The notes beneath the pieces were generated by a model. That model had not been told where the DNA came from. It searched no databases and saw nothing but the letters and a program-made list of their open reading frames with translations. Position numbers and translations under genes: made by a program. 32,878 nucleotides of DNA, taken from contig JAFGPV010000092.1 of assembly GCA_016936015.1 (NCBI GenBank), positions 1-32,878 on the forward strand. The letters are read 5' to 3'. Below are positions 7,598 to 14,425 of this stretch, piece by piece (within the stretch, counting starts at the first letter, position 1; every line of letters begins with the position of its first letter). The stretch comes from Pirellulales bacterium. GTDB taxonomy: Bacteria > Planctomycetota > Planctomycetia > Pirellulales > Thermoguttaceae.

Positions 7598-8937
7598 AAT
7601 AAAATTATCCCATCTTCTTGCGTTTCAATATCTTCGGTCAATTTTGCGTCCCGGCACTTGGGGATTGTCTATCGTCGAAAGTGAGACATCGATTCTTTGC
7701 TATGCCCAGGATAACATCTGCTTTCCAGGGGATCAGGAATTAATGGTCGCCTTCCGTTTAACAGAACGACTTTCCTGATCGGATCTTCAACAGAGAGACG
7801 GTCTCCGCATACGCACGGCGGCAATTTTTCTGAAAACCAATGTCGCTGCAACGTCCTGGGATGGCAATAGTGGTTAAAAGGATTAAGTCCGGTGAGAACC
7901 TTCGACATGCGGTAAACTGGTTAATTTTGCTAAAAAAGGCAAGGACAATTTGCGTTTTCTGTGATTAGGCACGGCGCAGTTTCATCTACGTTTGGGAATT
8001 TGACTTTAAAAATATCAATAGAAAAACTGATTCGGATATTCGTTTTATGATTGGGAACGCGTCTGCTTTGTGTTCGATCGTGACATGGCGTTACGGCTTT
8101 TCATAATAAAGGGGAGTGGACTGTTGGCCGAGTGTTTTTTCCGTTTGGCGACTCGAACGTGTCCGCTTCTGCTGAAAAATCAAAAAAATTTTTCTCCCGT
8201 CACAACTTTTCGACGGAGTGGGTTTTTAAAATTCCGAGGAGCGCTCGATTGCCGTCAACCATGAGAGACCGTGGCGGATAATTATCGAAATATTAGGCGA
8301 CGGTGAATACAGAAACGTGAAACGATAGACGGGAGTGTAGAAAGAAATGGTATCAGAGGCGGGCGACTTGATGGCGATGAAAATGGATGAGAAAAAATGA
8401 ATCGAGGATTCTCGCCAACCGTCATCGTGAAAAAGTTTTGCGCCGTGGGGGGGCAATCGAGCCGCAGATGTCGAGACGTAACTCGCTGATAATCAAGAAC
8501 TTATGCCGTGGATTTTATGTTGGGAAACACACATGTCCGCGAGGTCTCTCCATCGTTGTTTGCCGGATTTACTCTTCATCGCACGGGAGAGAAAAGGCGT
8601 TGTCGCACCGCGTGACGTGATCACCCCGGCTCGCATTGATTGACAATTCTTTCTCTTGTCACTCCGTGGAGAATCATCATGTAAAGCGTCTTCCTCTTGA
8701 AATTATTTTTCTCTACGAGAGAGTGTGTCCGCGCGGATTGCAGTCGGTTTGCGCGGGTTGGCAACGGAGAGAAGGACGGCAGCAAGGGGAAAAATTTGAA
8801 AAATATTAGAAAATTGTACTTGCATAAATTTAGGAAATCGGTACGATCTTATTTGATGAGGCCTGAATGGTCTTCAATATTTAAGGTTCCTGACTACGGA
8901 GGAACATTTACACTACGGAAACGAACGACGACTGGTT

Positions 8938-8956
8938 GCGACGCTTGGAGCGTCGC
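8938..8956. repeat. short perfect hairpin
   Basis: GCGACGC-TTGGA-GCGTCGC: seven paired bases with a five-base loop, no T-run afterwards. It resembles a dispersed palindrome more than a terminator. It lies 117 bases before the small Lys-rich peptide gene and could be in its leader. Confidence 0.5.
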
Positions 8957-9058
8957 GGACAGGATGTCGCTGAAGTTCGTTGTCTTGTTTCGGTGTCGAT
9001 GGAACTGGCGGTTTCCGGCCCCAGCCCGGTGAAGTCAGCGTCATCGTCAAACTCGTAT

Positions 9059-9065
9059 AAGGAGG
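9059..9065 (+). promoter_or_regulatory. strong Shine-Dalgarno that fixes a GTG start
   Basis: AAGGAGG ends seven bases before the GTG at 9073. An in-frame TAA at 9058-9060 overlaps the Shine-Dalgarno, so no upstream start is possible in this frame. Confidence 0.8.
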
Positions 9066-9072
9066 ACGTGAG

Positions 9073-9153
9073 GTGGCCAAGAAGAAAGCAACGAAGAAAG
9101 CCGTTAAGAAGCCGGCGAAGAAGAAGGTCGTCAAGAAGAAACGCAAGAAGTAA
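9073..9153 (+). CDS. 26-residue Lys-rich basic peptide (histone H1-tail-like)
   Basis: The GTG-initiated frame encodes 26 residues, mostly Lys with Ala, Val, Thr and Pro (MAKKKATKKAVKKPAKKK, then a K/R-rich end). It has a near-ideal AAGGAGG with seven-base spacing, and a strong intrinsic terminator follows 78 bases after the stop. The composition resembles AKKP-type repeats of bacterial H1-like proteins, which bind DNA or RNA through charge; that function is inference. The alternative +1 frame through the same bases gives an Arg-rich shadow without its own ribosome binding site. Position between a long leader-like stretch and a terminator supports a separate small transcription unit. Confidence 0.65.
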   Translation: MAKKKATKKAVKKPAKKKVVKKKRKK

Positions 9154-9231
9154 TCTCGCGTTTGATTTTCGGCGGATGGATAGTCCGCCCTTGACACTTC
9201 TTCGGTAAACCGAAGCTGCTACGACGAGAAA

Positions 9232-9262
9232 GAAACGCCCGGCACGGCTGACCGGGCGTTTC
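9232..9262. terminator. bidirectional intrinsic terminator
   Basis: The perfect 11-bp stem GAAACGCCCGG / CCGGGCGTTTC has a nine-base loop, with TATTTTCTTG on the plus side and TTTCTCG on the minus side. It lies between the small peptide gene (plus) and rnc (minus), which converge here, so it can serve both. Confidence 0.85.
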
Positions 9263-9273
9263 TATTTTCTTGT

Positions 9274-10005
9274 TCAATCCGAAGGATACGGGGGCGTATC
9301 GCCGATGAGTTGGCTGAGCGCATTTCGGGCGGCGCGTTGTTCGGCCTCTTTCTTATTCCGTCCCCAGGCCGGTTGATACAAGGAGGCGCCTACCTGGGCG
9401 GCGATCTTAAAGCATTTGCTGTGATCGGGGCCTTTTTCGTCCAGGAGTTGATACGTGGGCGTCAAGCCGTGTTCCCGTTGGGCGAGCTGCTGCAACAGCG
9501 ATTTATAGTTGAAGCCCATTTCCCCGCTGGCGGCCAATTCGATTTCCGGACCGATAAAATCCTTAATGAAGATCTTGGCCGGTTCGATTCCTCCGTCGAG
9601 GTAAATCGCGGCCACCAGCGATTCAAAGACGTCGGCCAGCAACGAGGAGGGGATTTGGGGATGCGTCGTCATGCCCTTTCCGAGAATGAGGAATTCCTGC
9701 ATCCCCAGCGCATGGCTGATCTTGGCGCAGGTTTGACGGCTGACGACGATCGACTTGATCCGGGTGAGGTCTCCTTCGAGGTAGTCGGGGTACTGGTGAT
9801 AAAGCAGTTCGCACACGACCCAGCCGAGGATGGAGTCGCCGAGGAATTCCAAGCGCTCGTTGGAAGCCAGCCGATGTTCGGCCCCGGAGGCGTGGGTCAG
9901 GGCGGAGAGTAAGAGATTTTTCGACTGAAAGGTGTACCCGAGACGTTTTTCCAACCTCTCCAGCGCCGAGGAGGATTGCGAATCTAGTTGGAGAGAAGGT
10001 TCCAT
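9274..10005 (-). CDS. rnc: ribonuclease III
   Basis: 243 residues, a normal bacterial length. The endonuclease domain (about 12-155) has the signature NERLEFLGDSILGWVV (residues 49-64, catalytic Glu53 and Asp57) and LADVFESLVAAIYLDGG with Asp125 and Glu128. A double-stranded RNA-binding domain follows at about 166-235, ending NKKEAEQRAARNALSQLI. The enzyme cuts double-stranded RNA in rRNA precursors and some mRNAs. A good promoter lies about 115-143 bases upstream, and the roughly 105-base leader holds a long hairpin, which could be an autoregulatory cleavage site. It converges on the terminator at 9232-9262. Confidence 0.97.
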   Translation of the reverse strand: MEPSLQLDSQSSSALERLEKRLGYTFQSKNLLLSALTHASGAEHRLASNERLEFLGDSILGWVVCELLYHQYPDYLEGDLTRIKSIVVSRQTCAKISHALGMQEFLILGKGMTTHPQIPSSLLADVFESLVAAIYLDGGIEPAKIFIKDFIGPEIELAASGEMGFNYKSLLQQLAQREHGLTPTYQLLDEKGPDHSKCFKIAAQVGASLYQPAWGRNKKEAEQRAARNALSQLIGDTPPYPSD

Positions 10006-10014
10006 GCGTACTTT

Positions 10015-10067
10015 GGAGAAGGGAGAAGGGGGAAGGGAGGATCGACGGTCATCAATCTCCCTTCTCC
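10015..10067 (-). promoter_or_regulatory. long hairpin in the rnc leader
   Basis: The arms GGAGAAGGGAGA (10015-10026) and TCTCCCTTCTCC (10056-10067) are perfectly complementary over 12 bases, and purine/pyrimidine tracts on both sides allow longer or slipped pairing. It ends nine bases before the rnc start. RNase III genes elsewhere are known to be autoregulated by cleavage of a leader stem; that this is one is inference. Low-complexity GGGAGAA tracts are also common in such genomes. Confidence 0.5.
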
Positions 10068-10119
10068 TTTCTTCCTTCCGTGAAAACGACGATCCGAGAA
10101 AACAAGACTACATTTCAGA

Positions 10120-10148
10120 AGTTTAACAGCCTTCAGGGGCGCTGTCAA
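10120..10148 (-). promoter_or_regulatory. sigma-70-type promoter for rnc
   Basis: Read on the minus strand: TTGACA (10143-10148), 17-base spacer, TAAACT (10120-10125). A transcript from here would start near 10113 and give a leader of about 105 bases before the rnc ATG at 10005. Confidence 0.65.
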
Positions 10149-10161
10149 TCGGCATCTCCGC

Positions 10162-10199
10162 GCGCGCCGCGCGGCGCGCTCGGCCGGGTACCGCCCGGC
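10162..10199. repeat. two GC-rich palindromes between acpS and rnc
   Basis: A perfect 18-base palindrome (GCGCGCCGC-GCGGCGCGC, 10162-10179) is followed by GCCGGG-TACCG-CCCGGC (10183-10199). They lie about 40-75 bases after the acpS stop and just upstream of the rnc promoter. There is no T-run, so a factor-independent terminator is doubtful. Confidence 0.5.
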
Positions 10200-10237
10200 A
10201 CAAGGCCGGGACGAAACACGGATGGTTGATTAAAGGC

Positions 10238-10636
10238 TCAATAGCCTTGGACTTTGCCCAGGGCGACCGCGACCGCCGTGGCGTGGGTATGGCAGTGGGA
10301 GATGCTCACCAGGATTTCGCGGACGTCGAGCTGCTCGACCACGTCTTGGACGCCTCCGCAGACGGCCACCACGGGTCGGCCGCTGGTGTTGGGGCGGATT
10401 TCCATGTCGCGCCACGAGATCCCCCGCCGCCAGCCCGTTCCCAAAGCCTTCAGAATCGCCTCCTTCGCCGCCCAACGGCCCGTGAAATGTTGCGTGGCCT
10501 GCTTGTGGCTCTGGCAGTACATGATCTCCTCTGGGGTGTAGACCCGGGTGAGGAACAACTCGCCGTGACGCTCGATCATGCGGGCGATCCGCAGGCACTC
10601 GGTAATATCGGTGCCGATTCCGACGATGTGGGGCAT
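10238..10636 (-). CDS. acpS: holo-[acyl-carrier-protein] synthase
   Basis: 132 residues, typical AcpS size. It begins with GIGTDITE (Asp10 is the usual magnesium ligand), has FTGRWAAKEAILKALGTG (residues 51-68, Glu59 the second ligand) and ends with VSISHCHTHATAVAVAL. The enzyme moves 4'-phosphopantetheine from CoA to a serine of acyl carrier protein, activating it for fatty acid synthesis in the cytoplasm. The gene lies 72 bases downstream of the Cys-rich membrane protein gene on the same strand, so they may be co-transcribed, though I see no functional link. Confidence 0.95.
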   Translation of the reverse strand: MPHIVGIGTDITECLRIARMIERHGELFLTRVYTPEEIMYCQSHKQATQHFTGRWAAKEAILKALGTGWRRGISWRDMEIRPNTSGRPVVAVCGGVQDVVEQLDVREILVSISHCHTHATAVAVALGKVQGY

Positions 10637-10708
10637 GGAGGGTGACGTTCCTTGGACGGGGGTTTCGGGGAGGGGGAGCGGTACGGGATTCGGATTCCAG
10701 GGATCCTG

Positions 10709-11608
10709 CTATCCCGCGGCCCGCGTTCCATGGTCCGGATTTCGGGAGTTGACGATTCCTCCCTCCTCCGCGTAGCGGTCTAAAGTCTCCACGATGCCGT
10801 TGCGCTGTTCGGGATGAAGCCACACGCGGGCGAAAGAGGTTTTGCCTTCGAGGTCTTCCCAGGCCAGTTCGCAGCCGGTCGGCCCGCACCCGCCCAGACA
10901 GGCCAGTAAACGGCAGCGGCAGGAGCGAAGACGCGGGGTGGTTTCCAGGTTCAACACGTCGGCGAGTTGCTGGAACACGCCGGGGGGCAGCCGGGCGCTG
11001 CGGATCGTCCGATACCAACTATGGCACTGCCGGCAGAAGGGGAGATACATGGCGGGGATCGCCACCAGCAGAGTCGCCGCCGTCAGCAGCAGGGCCTCGA
11101 CGCTCCACAGCAGCCAGGCGTAGACGCCGCGGAAATAATAGGGGTGGAAAATCCGTCTCCCTTGGACGGCTTTTTCTTTCATGTATTGGAAGAAATTGTC
11201 CGGCGGCGCGGGCAGCCGGAGCGCCGCGAATTCGGGTTGAAGCCGTTGGGCTTTTTCGAGATTGGCCGATTCCGCCGCCGCCGTCCGACGGTTCGACAAG
11301 TACGTCAGATAATGCATACCCCAGATCGTCAATCCGGCGGCCAGGATGGTTCCGCAGACAATCGTCGGCCGATGTCCGATCTGGGCCATCCGCATCAGCA
11401 GCACCAGCAAGGCCCCCAGCAGCACGCCGACCAGGATCGGAAACAGCAACAGCGGAGCGAAATAAAACTGGGCGTCGACGGCCGCCCAGGCCACGAGCAA
11501 TCCCAGGAAAATGCAGCCGGGCAGCCAAAGAAGCGGATCGCGCACCCAACGAACCCCGCCGCTAGTGGGGGTCGGGGGTTCGGGTGTCTTTTCGGATATC
11601 ACGATCAT
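10709..11608 (-). CDS. Cys-rich multi-pass membrane protein of unknown function
   Basis: 299 residues. Hydrophobic segments lie at about 27-44, 49-72, 83-103 and 162-189, giving probably four membrane helices with a loop of about 55 residues between the third and fourth. Directly after the last helix comes FCRQCHSWY (Cys192, Cys195), and then a compact cluster of five cysteines (CRCRLLACLGGCGPTGC, Cys230-246). Such spacing suggests zinc or iron-sulfur binding in a cytoplasmic C-terminal domain. I do not recognise the family. It is encoded upstream of acpS on the same strand. Confidence 0.75.
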   Translation of the reverse strand: MIVISEKTPEPPTPTSGGVRWVRDPLLWLPGCIFLGLLVAWAAVDAQFYFAPLLLFPILVGVLLGALLVLLMRMAQIGHRPTIVCGTILAAGLTIWGMHYLTYLSNRRTAAAESANLEKAQRLQPEFAALRLPAPPDNFFQYMKEKAVQGRRIFHPYYFRGVYAWLLWSVEALLLTAATLLVAIPAMYLPFCRQCHSWYRTIRSARLPPGVFQQLADVLNLETTPRLRSCRCRLLACLGGCGPTGCELAWEDLEGKTSFARVWLHPEQRNGIVETLDRYAEEGGIVNSRNPDHGTRAAG

Positions 11609-11713
11609 GCCACTATGCTAAACCAAAGCCTAAGGGCGGGAAAGACGGGGATGTGATGAAGAATGAAGTTTTAATACTGTGATCATTTCGACTTTGTCAT
11701 TGGTCATTTGCTA

Positions 11714-11727
11714 AGCCGCAAGCGGCT
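11714..11727. repeat. short GC hairpin downstream of trpS
   Basis: AGCCGC-AA-GCGGCT lies 14 bases beyond the trpS stop. The loop is too tight for a good hairpin and there is no T-run, so termination is uncertain. Confidence 0.3.
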
Positions 11728-11740
11728 GATTCCTGATCCC

Positions 11741-12709
11741 TCATCCTTTTACCCCGCAGGCCCGCTGGGCGCGGAGGAGGACTTCGGCGGCTTTTATTCG
11801 AGCCTTTTTCGCGCCGTCGGCCAGCACCTGGCGGACGTACTCGGGATCCGCGTCGAGTTTCTCCTTCCGCCGCCGGGCCTCGGTAAAGTAGTCTGCCGCC
11901 AGGGCGGCCAGGGCCTTTTTCACTTCGCCGTAGCCGAAGCCGCCCCGGCGATAGAGGGCCGCCATCTCCTCGCGCTGCGGCTCCGTGGCCAACAGCCGAT
12001 AGAGCTGGTACAGGTGATCGGTTTCCGGATCCTTCGGCTCTTCCATCGGCCGCGAGTCGGTTACGATCCGCATGATCTTCTTCTTCAAGACGGCCGGCTC
12101 CTCGAAGACCTCCAGCGTGTTGCCGTAGCTCTTCGACATTTTTTCGCCGTCGACGCCGGGCACGCTGGCCGCCGATTCCAGCACCTTCGCCTTGGGCATG
12201 ACGAAGGTCTCGCCGAACGTGTGGTTGAAACTCCCGGCCAGGTCGCGGCAGACCTCGATGTGCTGCGTCTGGTCCTCGCCCACGGGCACGGTGTCCGAAT
12301 CGTAGGCCAGGATGTCGGCCGCCATCAGGACGGGATAGGTGAACAGTCCGGCGTCGGCGTTGAGGCCCTTCGCCTTTTTATCTTTATAGGCGTGGCAGCG
12401 TTCCAGCAGTCCCATCGGCGTGCCGGTCATTAGCAGCCAACAAAGCTCGCTGACTTCGGGGACGTCGGACTGTGCGAATAATGTCGCCTTCTCTGGGTCG
12501 AGTCCCAGAGCCAGCAGTTCCCGGGCCGCTTCGAGCGTGTTCTCCCAAAGCGTCTCGCGGTCGCGGACCGTGGTCAAGGCGTGCAGGTTGGCAAGGAAAT
12601 AGAAGGCCTCGTCGGCTTCATCCTGCAAGGAAATGTACTGTCGGATCGCGCCGAAGTAGTTTCCCCAGTGAAATCGGCCCGTCGGTTGGATGCCGGAGAG
12701 AACGCGCAT
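11741..12709 (-). CDS. trpS: tryptophan--tRNA ligase
   Basis: 322 residues, as expected for bacterial TrpRS. The class I signatures are present: a HIGH-type motif HWGN (residues 14-17, after SGIQPTGRF) and KMSKS at 190-194. [15 protein letters not shown] and the MTGTPMG segment are also characteristic. It charges tRNA-Trp with tryptophan using ATP, in the cytoplasm. A TATAAT box lies about 50 bases upstream of the ATG. Its neighbours are unrelated, so it is probably its own transcription unit. Confidence 0.97.
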   Translation of the reverse strand: MRVLSGIQPTGRFHWGNYFGAIRQYISLQDEADEAFYFLANLHALTTVRDRETLWENTLEAARELLALGLDPEKATLFAQSDVPEVSELCWLLMTGTPMGLLERCHAYKDKKAKGLNADAGLFTYPVLMAADILAYDSDTVPVGEDQTQHIEVCRDLAGSFNHTFGETFVMPKAKVLESAASVPGVDGEKMSKSYGNTLEVFEEPAVLKKKIMRIVTDSRPMEEPKDPETDHLYQLYRLLATEPQREEMAALYRRGGFGYGEVKKALAALAADYFTEARRRKEKLDADPEYVRQVLADGAKKARIKAAEVLLRAQRACGVKG

Positions 12710-12715
12710 GGGAAA

Positions 12716-12745
12716 TAGGGTTCAGGGTTCGGGGTTCAGGGTTCA
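12716..12745 (+). repeat. GGGTTCA heptamer run
   Basis: Four imperfect heptamers (GGGTTCA / GGGTTCG) lie directly upstream of the trpS start. The repeat is of the same type as the GGGATTA run at 13298-13364 and is probably slippage-derived. Confidence 0.6.
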
Positions 12746-12757
12746 GTGAAAAGTAGC

Positions 12758-12787
12758 ATTATATGATTTTGCAGGGGGGGTTTGCAT
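12758..12787 (-). promoter_or_regulatory. candidate trpS promoter
   Basis: On the minus strand TATAAT (12758-12763) lies about 50 bases before the trpS ATG. The -35 region is poor (ATGCAA or TGCAAA at 17-18 bases), so the call rests mainly on the perfect -10 box. Confidence 0.45.
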
Positions 12788-12809
12788 GGGGGATTGGGTT
12801 TTGTGTTTT

Positions 12810-12838
12810 GGTCAACAGGGGTGGCAAACGGGCAATTT
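12810..12838 (+). repeat. 29-bp dispersed repeat, copy C (3' end of a gene)
   Basis: This is the most diverged of the three copies (others at 203-231 and 13367-13395). Read on the minus strand it encodes KLPVCHPC and supplies the stop codon of the gene at 12812-13291. Confidence 0.7.
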
Positions 12839-13291
12839 CGTGGTGAGTGATTCAGCATTGGGGGGGTGGGGGATAGGGCGCGTGAGACCGGTACACGGAG
12901 ATTGGGGAGTGCCTTGGGATCGTAGGAGTTTACGCCAGCGGCGCCAGCCGCGGACGGCGTAGCCGCGGAGTTGGAGACCGACTTTCAGCAGGTCGATGCG
13001 GAATTGGGCCTGGTGTCTTTTCATCGACTCCTGAAATACTTTTTGGGCCTGGCGGAGGGTCCGCCTGGTTTTGACCGGTCTTTGGAGTTTTTCGAGGAGG
13101 CGGCGGACCTGGCGGAGGAGTTTTTGGGATTTTCCCAGGTAGATGGAGCGTTGGCGGCCTGCGACGCGGTAGGCCAGGCGATAATAAGGGCCGATTTTCC
13201 GGCCGTTCTTGTAACGCCAGGATTCGACGACGGCCCCTTGGTGGGCGAAAATGTTTTTCAGACCGAGGATTTTTTGGGTGATGGAGATCAT
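12812..13291 (-). CDS. basic hypothetical protein with repeat-derived C-terminus
   Basis: 159 residues, rich in Arg, Lys and Gln. Residues 1-65 (beginning MISITQKILGLKN) contain YKNGRKIGPYYRLAYRVAGRQRSIYLG, reminiscent of small basic proteins with a GPYYxxxxR motif that often accompany mobile or repeat-rich DNA; I do not claim a named family. Residues 66-125 are strongly basic and probably helical. The last 30 residues are Pro/Thr-rich, end in a copy of the 29-bp repeat that supplies the stop codon, and look like a foreign extension. The start sits directly beside a GGGATTA heptamer array, and no Shine-Dalgarno is seen. The neighbouring gene upstream on the same strand (13329-13967) shows the same pattern, so the two probably form a set. 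Confidence 0.6.
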   Translation of the reverse strand: MISITQKILGLKNIFAHQGAVVESWRYKNGRKIGPYYRLAYRVAGRQRSIYLGKSQKLLRQVRRLLEKLQRPVKTRRTLRQAQKVFQESMKRHQAQFRIDLLKVGLQLRGYAVRGWRRWRKLLRSQGTPQSPCTGLTRPIPHPPNAESLTTKLPVCHPC

Positions 13292-13297
13292 AAGGAG

Positions 13298-13364
13298 GGA
13301 TTAGGGATTAGGGATTAGGGATTAGGGATTAGGGATTGGGGATTAGGGATTGGGGATTAGGGAG
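13298..13364 (+). repeat. GGGATTA/GGGATTG heptamer tandem array
   Basis: About nine consecutive imperfect heptamers (GGGATTA, a few GGGATTG). The array separates two hypothetical genes and encodes the last residues of the upstream one (LPNPQSLIPNP on the minus strand). Confidence 0.85.
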
Positions 13365-13967
13365 TTGGTCAACGGGGATGTCAATCGGGCAATTCTCAAC
13401 AGGGAGGGTGGGGGAGGGAAGCGGCAAGATGCCGTTTCTACTGTTTTCGGGATTGGGGAGAGGAGTATGGTTCGGAAGCGGCAAGATGCCGCTTCTACTT
13501 TCAGGTTGGGCTTCGCGGAGGCGGACGAGGATGTAGCTGGTTTTGGCCTTGGCGTCGATGAGCTGCAATTGCCGGTTCAGTAATTCGGGATAGTTGCCCA
13601 GCGAGCGGACAAAGGGATCGGCGACGAACTGTTCGCCCTGGTCGTACTGGTTGACGATTTCCTGCCAGAGGAGACCGACCAGGGACAGGCCGGCGGAGCG
13701 GGCGAGGTGGTCGGAGACCTGGGCGACGAGCTGGTTATAGGCCGGCACGACGATGTCGAGCAGGGCGGTTTGGAGCGGGTGAGGCAGCGAATCCCATTGG
13801 TAGCCGGGCGGTAGCCAGTGCGGGGGATCGAGCGTGGGTTTGCGCTTCTTTGCGGCGGTTCGGGCGGATTTTTGGCGGTGTTTTTTCACCAGACGGCGGC
13901 GTTTGATTTCTCGTTTGAACAGGCCGTCGGTTGCGGCGTTGCGGGAAAATTTTTGAGGGAGGGGCAT
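13329..13967 (-). CDS. hypothetical protein with repeat-derived C-terminus
   Basis: 212 residues from the ATG at 13967; the frame continues upstream to a TTG at 14018, but that adds only a Pro-rich, poorly supported 17 residues. The N-terminal 45 residues are very basic (KREIKRRRLVKKHRQK, KKRKP). The core (about 55-155 from the ATG; DSLPHPLQTALLDIVVPAYNQL, LWQEIVNQYDQGEQF) is helical and protein-like. From about residue 155 the sequence is built from dispersed repeats: two SRxGILPLP units (copies of the GCGGCAAGATGCCGC palindrome), then NCPIDIPVDQ (the 29-bp repeat), then LPNPQSLIPNP from the heptamer array. I do not recognise the core. It shares orientation and design with the gene at 12812-13291. 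Confidence 0.6.
   Translation of the reverse strand: MPLPQKFSRNAATDGLFKREIKRRRLVKKHRQKSARTAAKKRKPTLDPPHWLPPGYQWDSLPHPLQTALLDIVVPAYNQLVAQVSDHLARSAGLSLVGLLWQEIVNQYDQGEQFVADPFVRSLGNYPELLNRQLQLIDAKAKTSYILVRLREAQPESRSGILPLPNHTPLPNPENSRNGILPLPSPTLPVENCPIDIPVDQLPNPQSLIPNP
13367..13395 (+). repeat. 29-bp dispersed repeat, copy B
   Basis: Matches copies at 203-231 (minus) and 12810-12838. Here the gene at 13329-13967 reads it in a different frame from copy C, as NCPIDIPVDQ. Confidence 0.75.
13419..13498. repeat. two copies of the GCGGCAAGATGCCGC palindrome
   Basis: Copies at 13419-13441 and 13476-13498 contain GCGGCAAGATGCCGC(or GT)TTCTAC. Both are in frame in the hypothetical gene at 13329-13967 and encode GILPLP. 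A further copy of the same 23-base unit is at 32635-32657. Confidence 0.8.
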
Positions 13968-14244
13968 GGGTGGGGGCGAGGGTTGAGGGTGGTTGTTATT
14001 GTAAATTTCAAATTTCAAATTGAACGAGGATGAAGGCGTATGTGTATATATGTATAGTTAGCCATTGTAGCAAACGGGGTGACTCAAATGCAAATGTATT
14101 TTTCGGAGGAGGTGGAGAGTTTTTTGGGGGGAGAGAAGGGATATTTATGTCAATAATTTTGCACATTAATCAAACAAGAAGGATTCTCGCAAAGGCGCAA
14201 AGGCGCGAAGGGATTTTCCGCGATAAAATCGAGTCCTGTGATAG

Positions 14245-14302
14245 GTAGGGTGTGTGGAACGCAGCATCCAGTGCGGATTGTGGTGCGTTTCACGCACCCT
14301 AC
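14245..14302. repeat. GTAGGGTGCGTGAAAC palindromic element, copy 1
   Basis: The arms GTAGGGTGTGTGGAAC (14245-14260) and GTTTCACGCACCCTAC (14287-14302) pair with two mismatches around a 26-base loop. The right arm is identical to that of the copy at 17145-17211. It abuts the pyrD relic. Confidence 0.8.
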
Positions 14303-14339
14303 GAAGCGGCTATTCAGAGGACGCCGCTGATGCGGGTGA

Positions 14340-14425
14340 CATCGACCGACGACGGGGATTTGTACGGTTCGGGCGACTTGGTAGACCATCCGCAGGGCGA
14401 TCGGATTGATGGCCGGTTTGTTGGG
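14340..14425 (-). pseudogene. relic of an internal pyrD segment
   Basis: Read on the minus strand this segment encodes [19 protein letters not shown] then IPVVG, nearly identical to residues of the intact pyrD product ([24 protein letters not shown]). At DNA level 14348-14417 aligns without gaps to 18596-18665 with about nine mismatches in 70 bases, counted by eye. Similarity stops at both ends: one side runs into the palindromic element at 14245-14302, the other into unrelated DNA. There is no start or complete domain, so it is non-functional. It is either the remnant of a duplicated pyrD or a fragment captured during repeat movement. Confidence 0.8.

Larger units (their letters stand above)
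7550..9072. other. 1.5 kb gene-poor, relatively AT-rich stretch
   Basis: No convincing gene, tRNA or repeat array was found. Open frames are short (under about 115 codons), lack protein-like composition and mostly overlap each other. From about 7900 to 8900 the DNA is visibly richer in A and T runs than the neighbouring genes. A weak promoter-like pair (TTGCAT 8820-8825, TACGAT 8842-8847) and a GGAGG at 8898-8902 lie close to the small peptide gene at 9073. Confidence 0.6.

Noticed and set aside
8070-8264. 64-codon frame in the gene-poor stretch
   Set aside because: No ribosome binding site, no motif, and overlapping alternatives of similar length.
8936-9208. 90-codon Arg-rich frame overlapping the Lys-rich peptide gene
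   Set aside because: Its second half is the +1 reading of the Lys codons, and only the other frame has AAGGAGG at the right distance.
13298-13364. Telomere-like TTAGGGA repeats
   Set aside because: A short imperfect heptamer array inside and between bacterial genes; a slippage repeat is the simple explanation.
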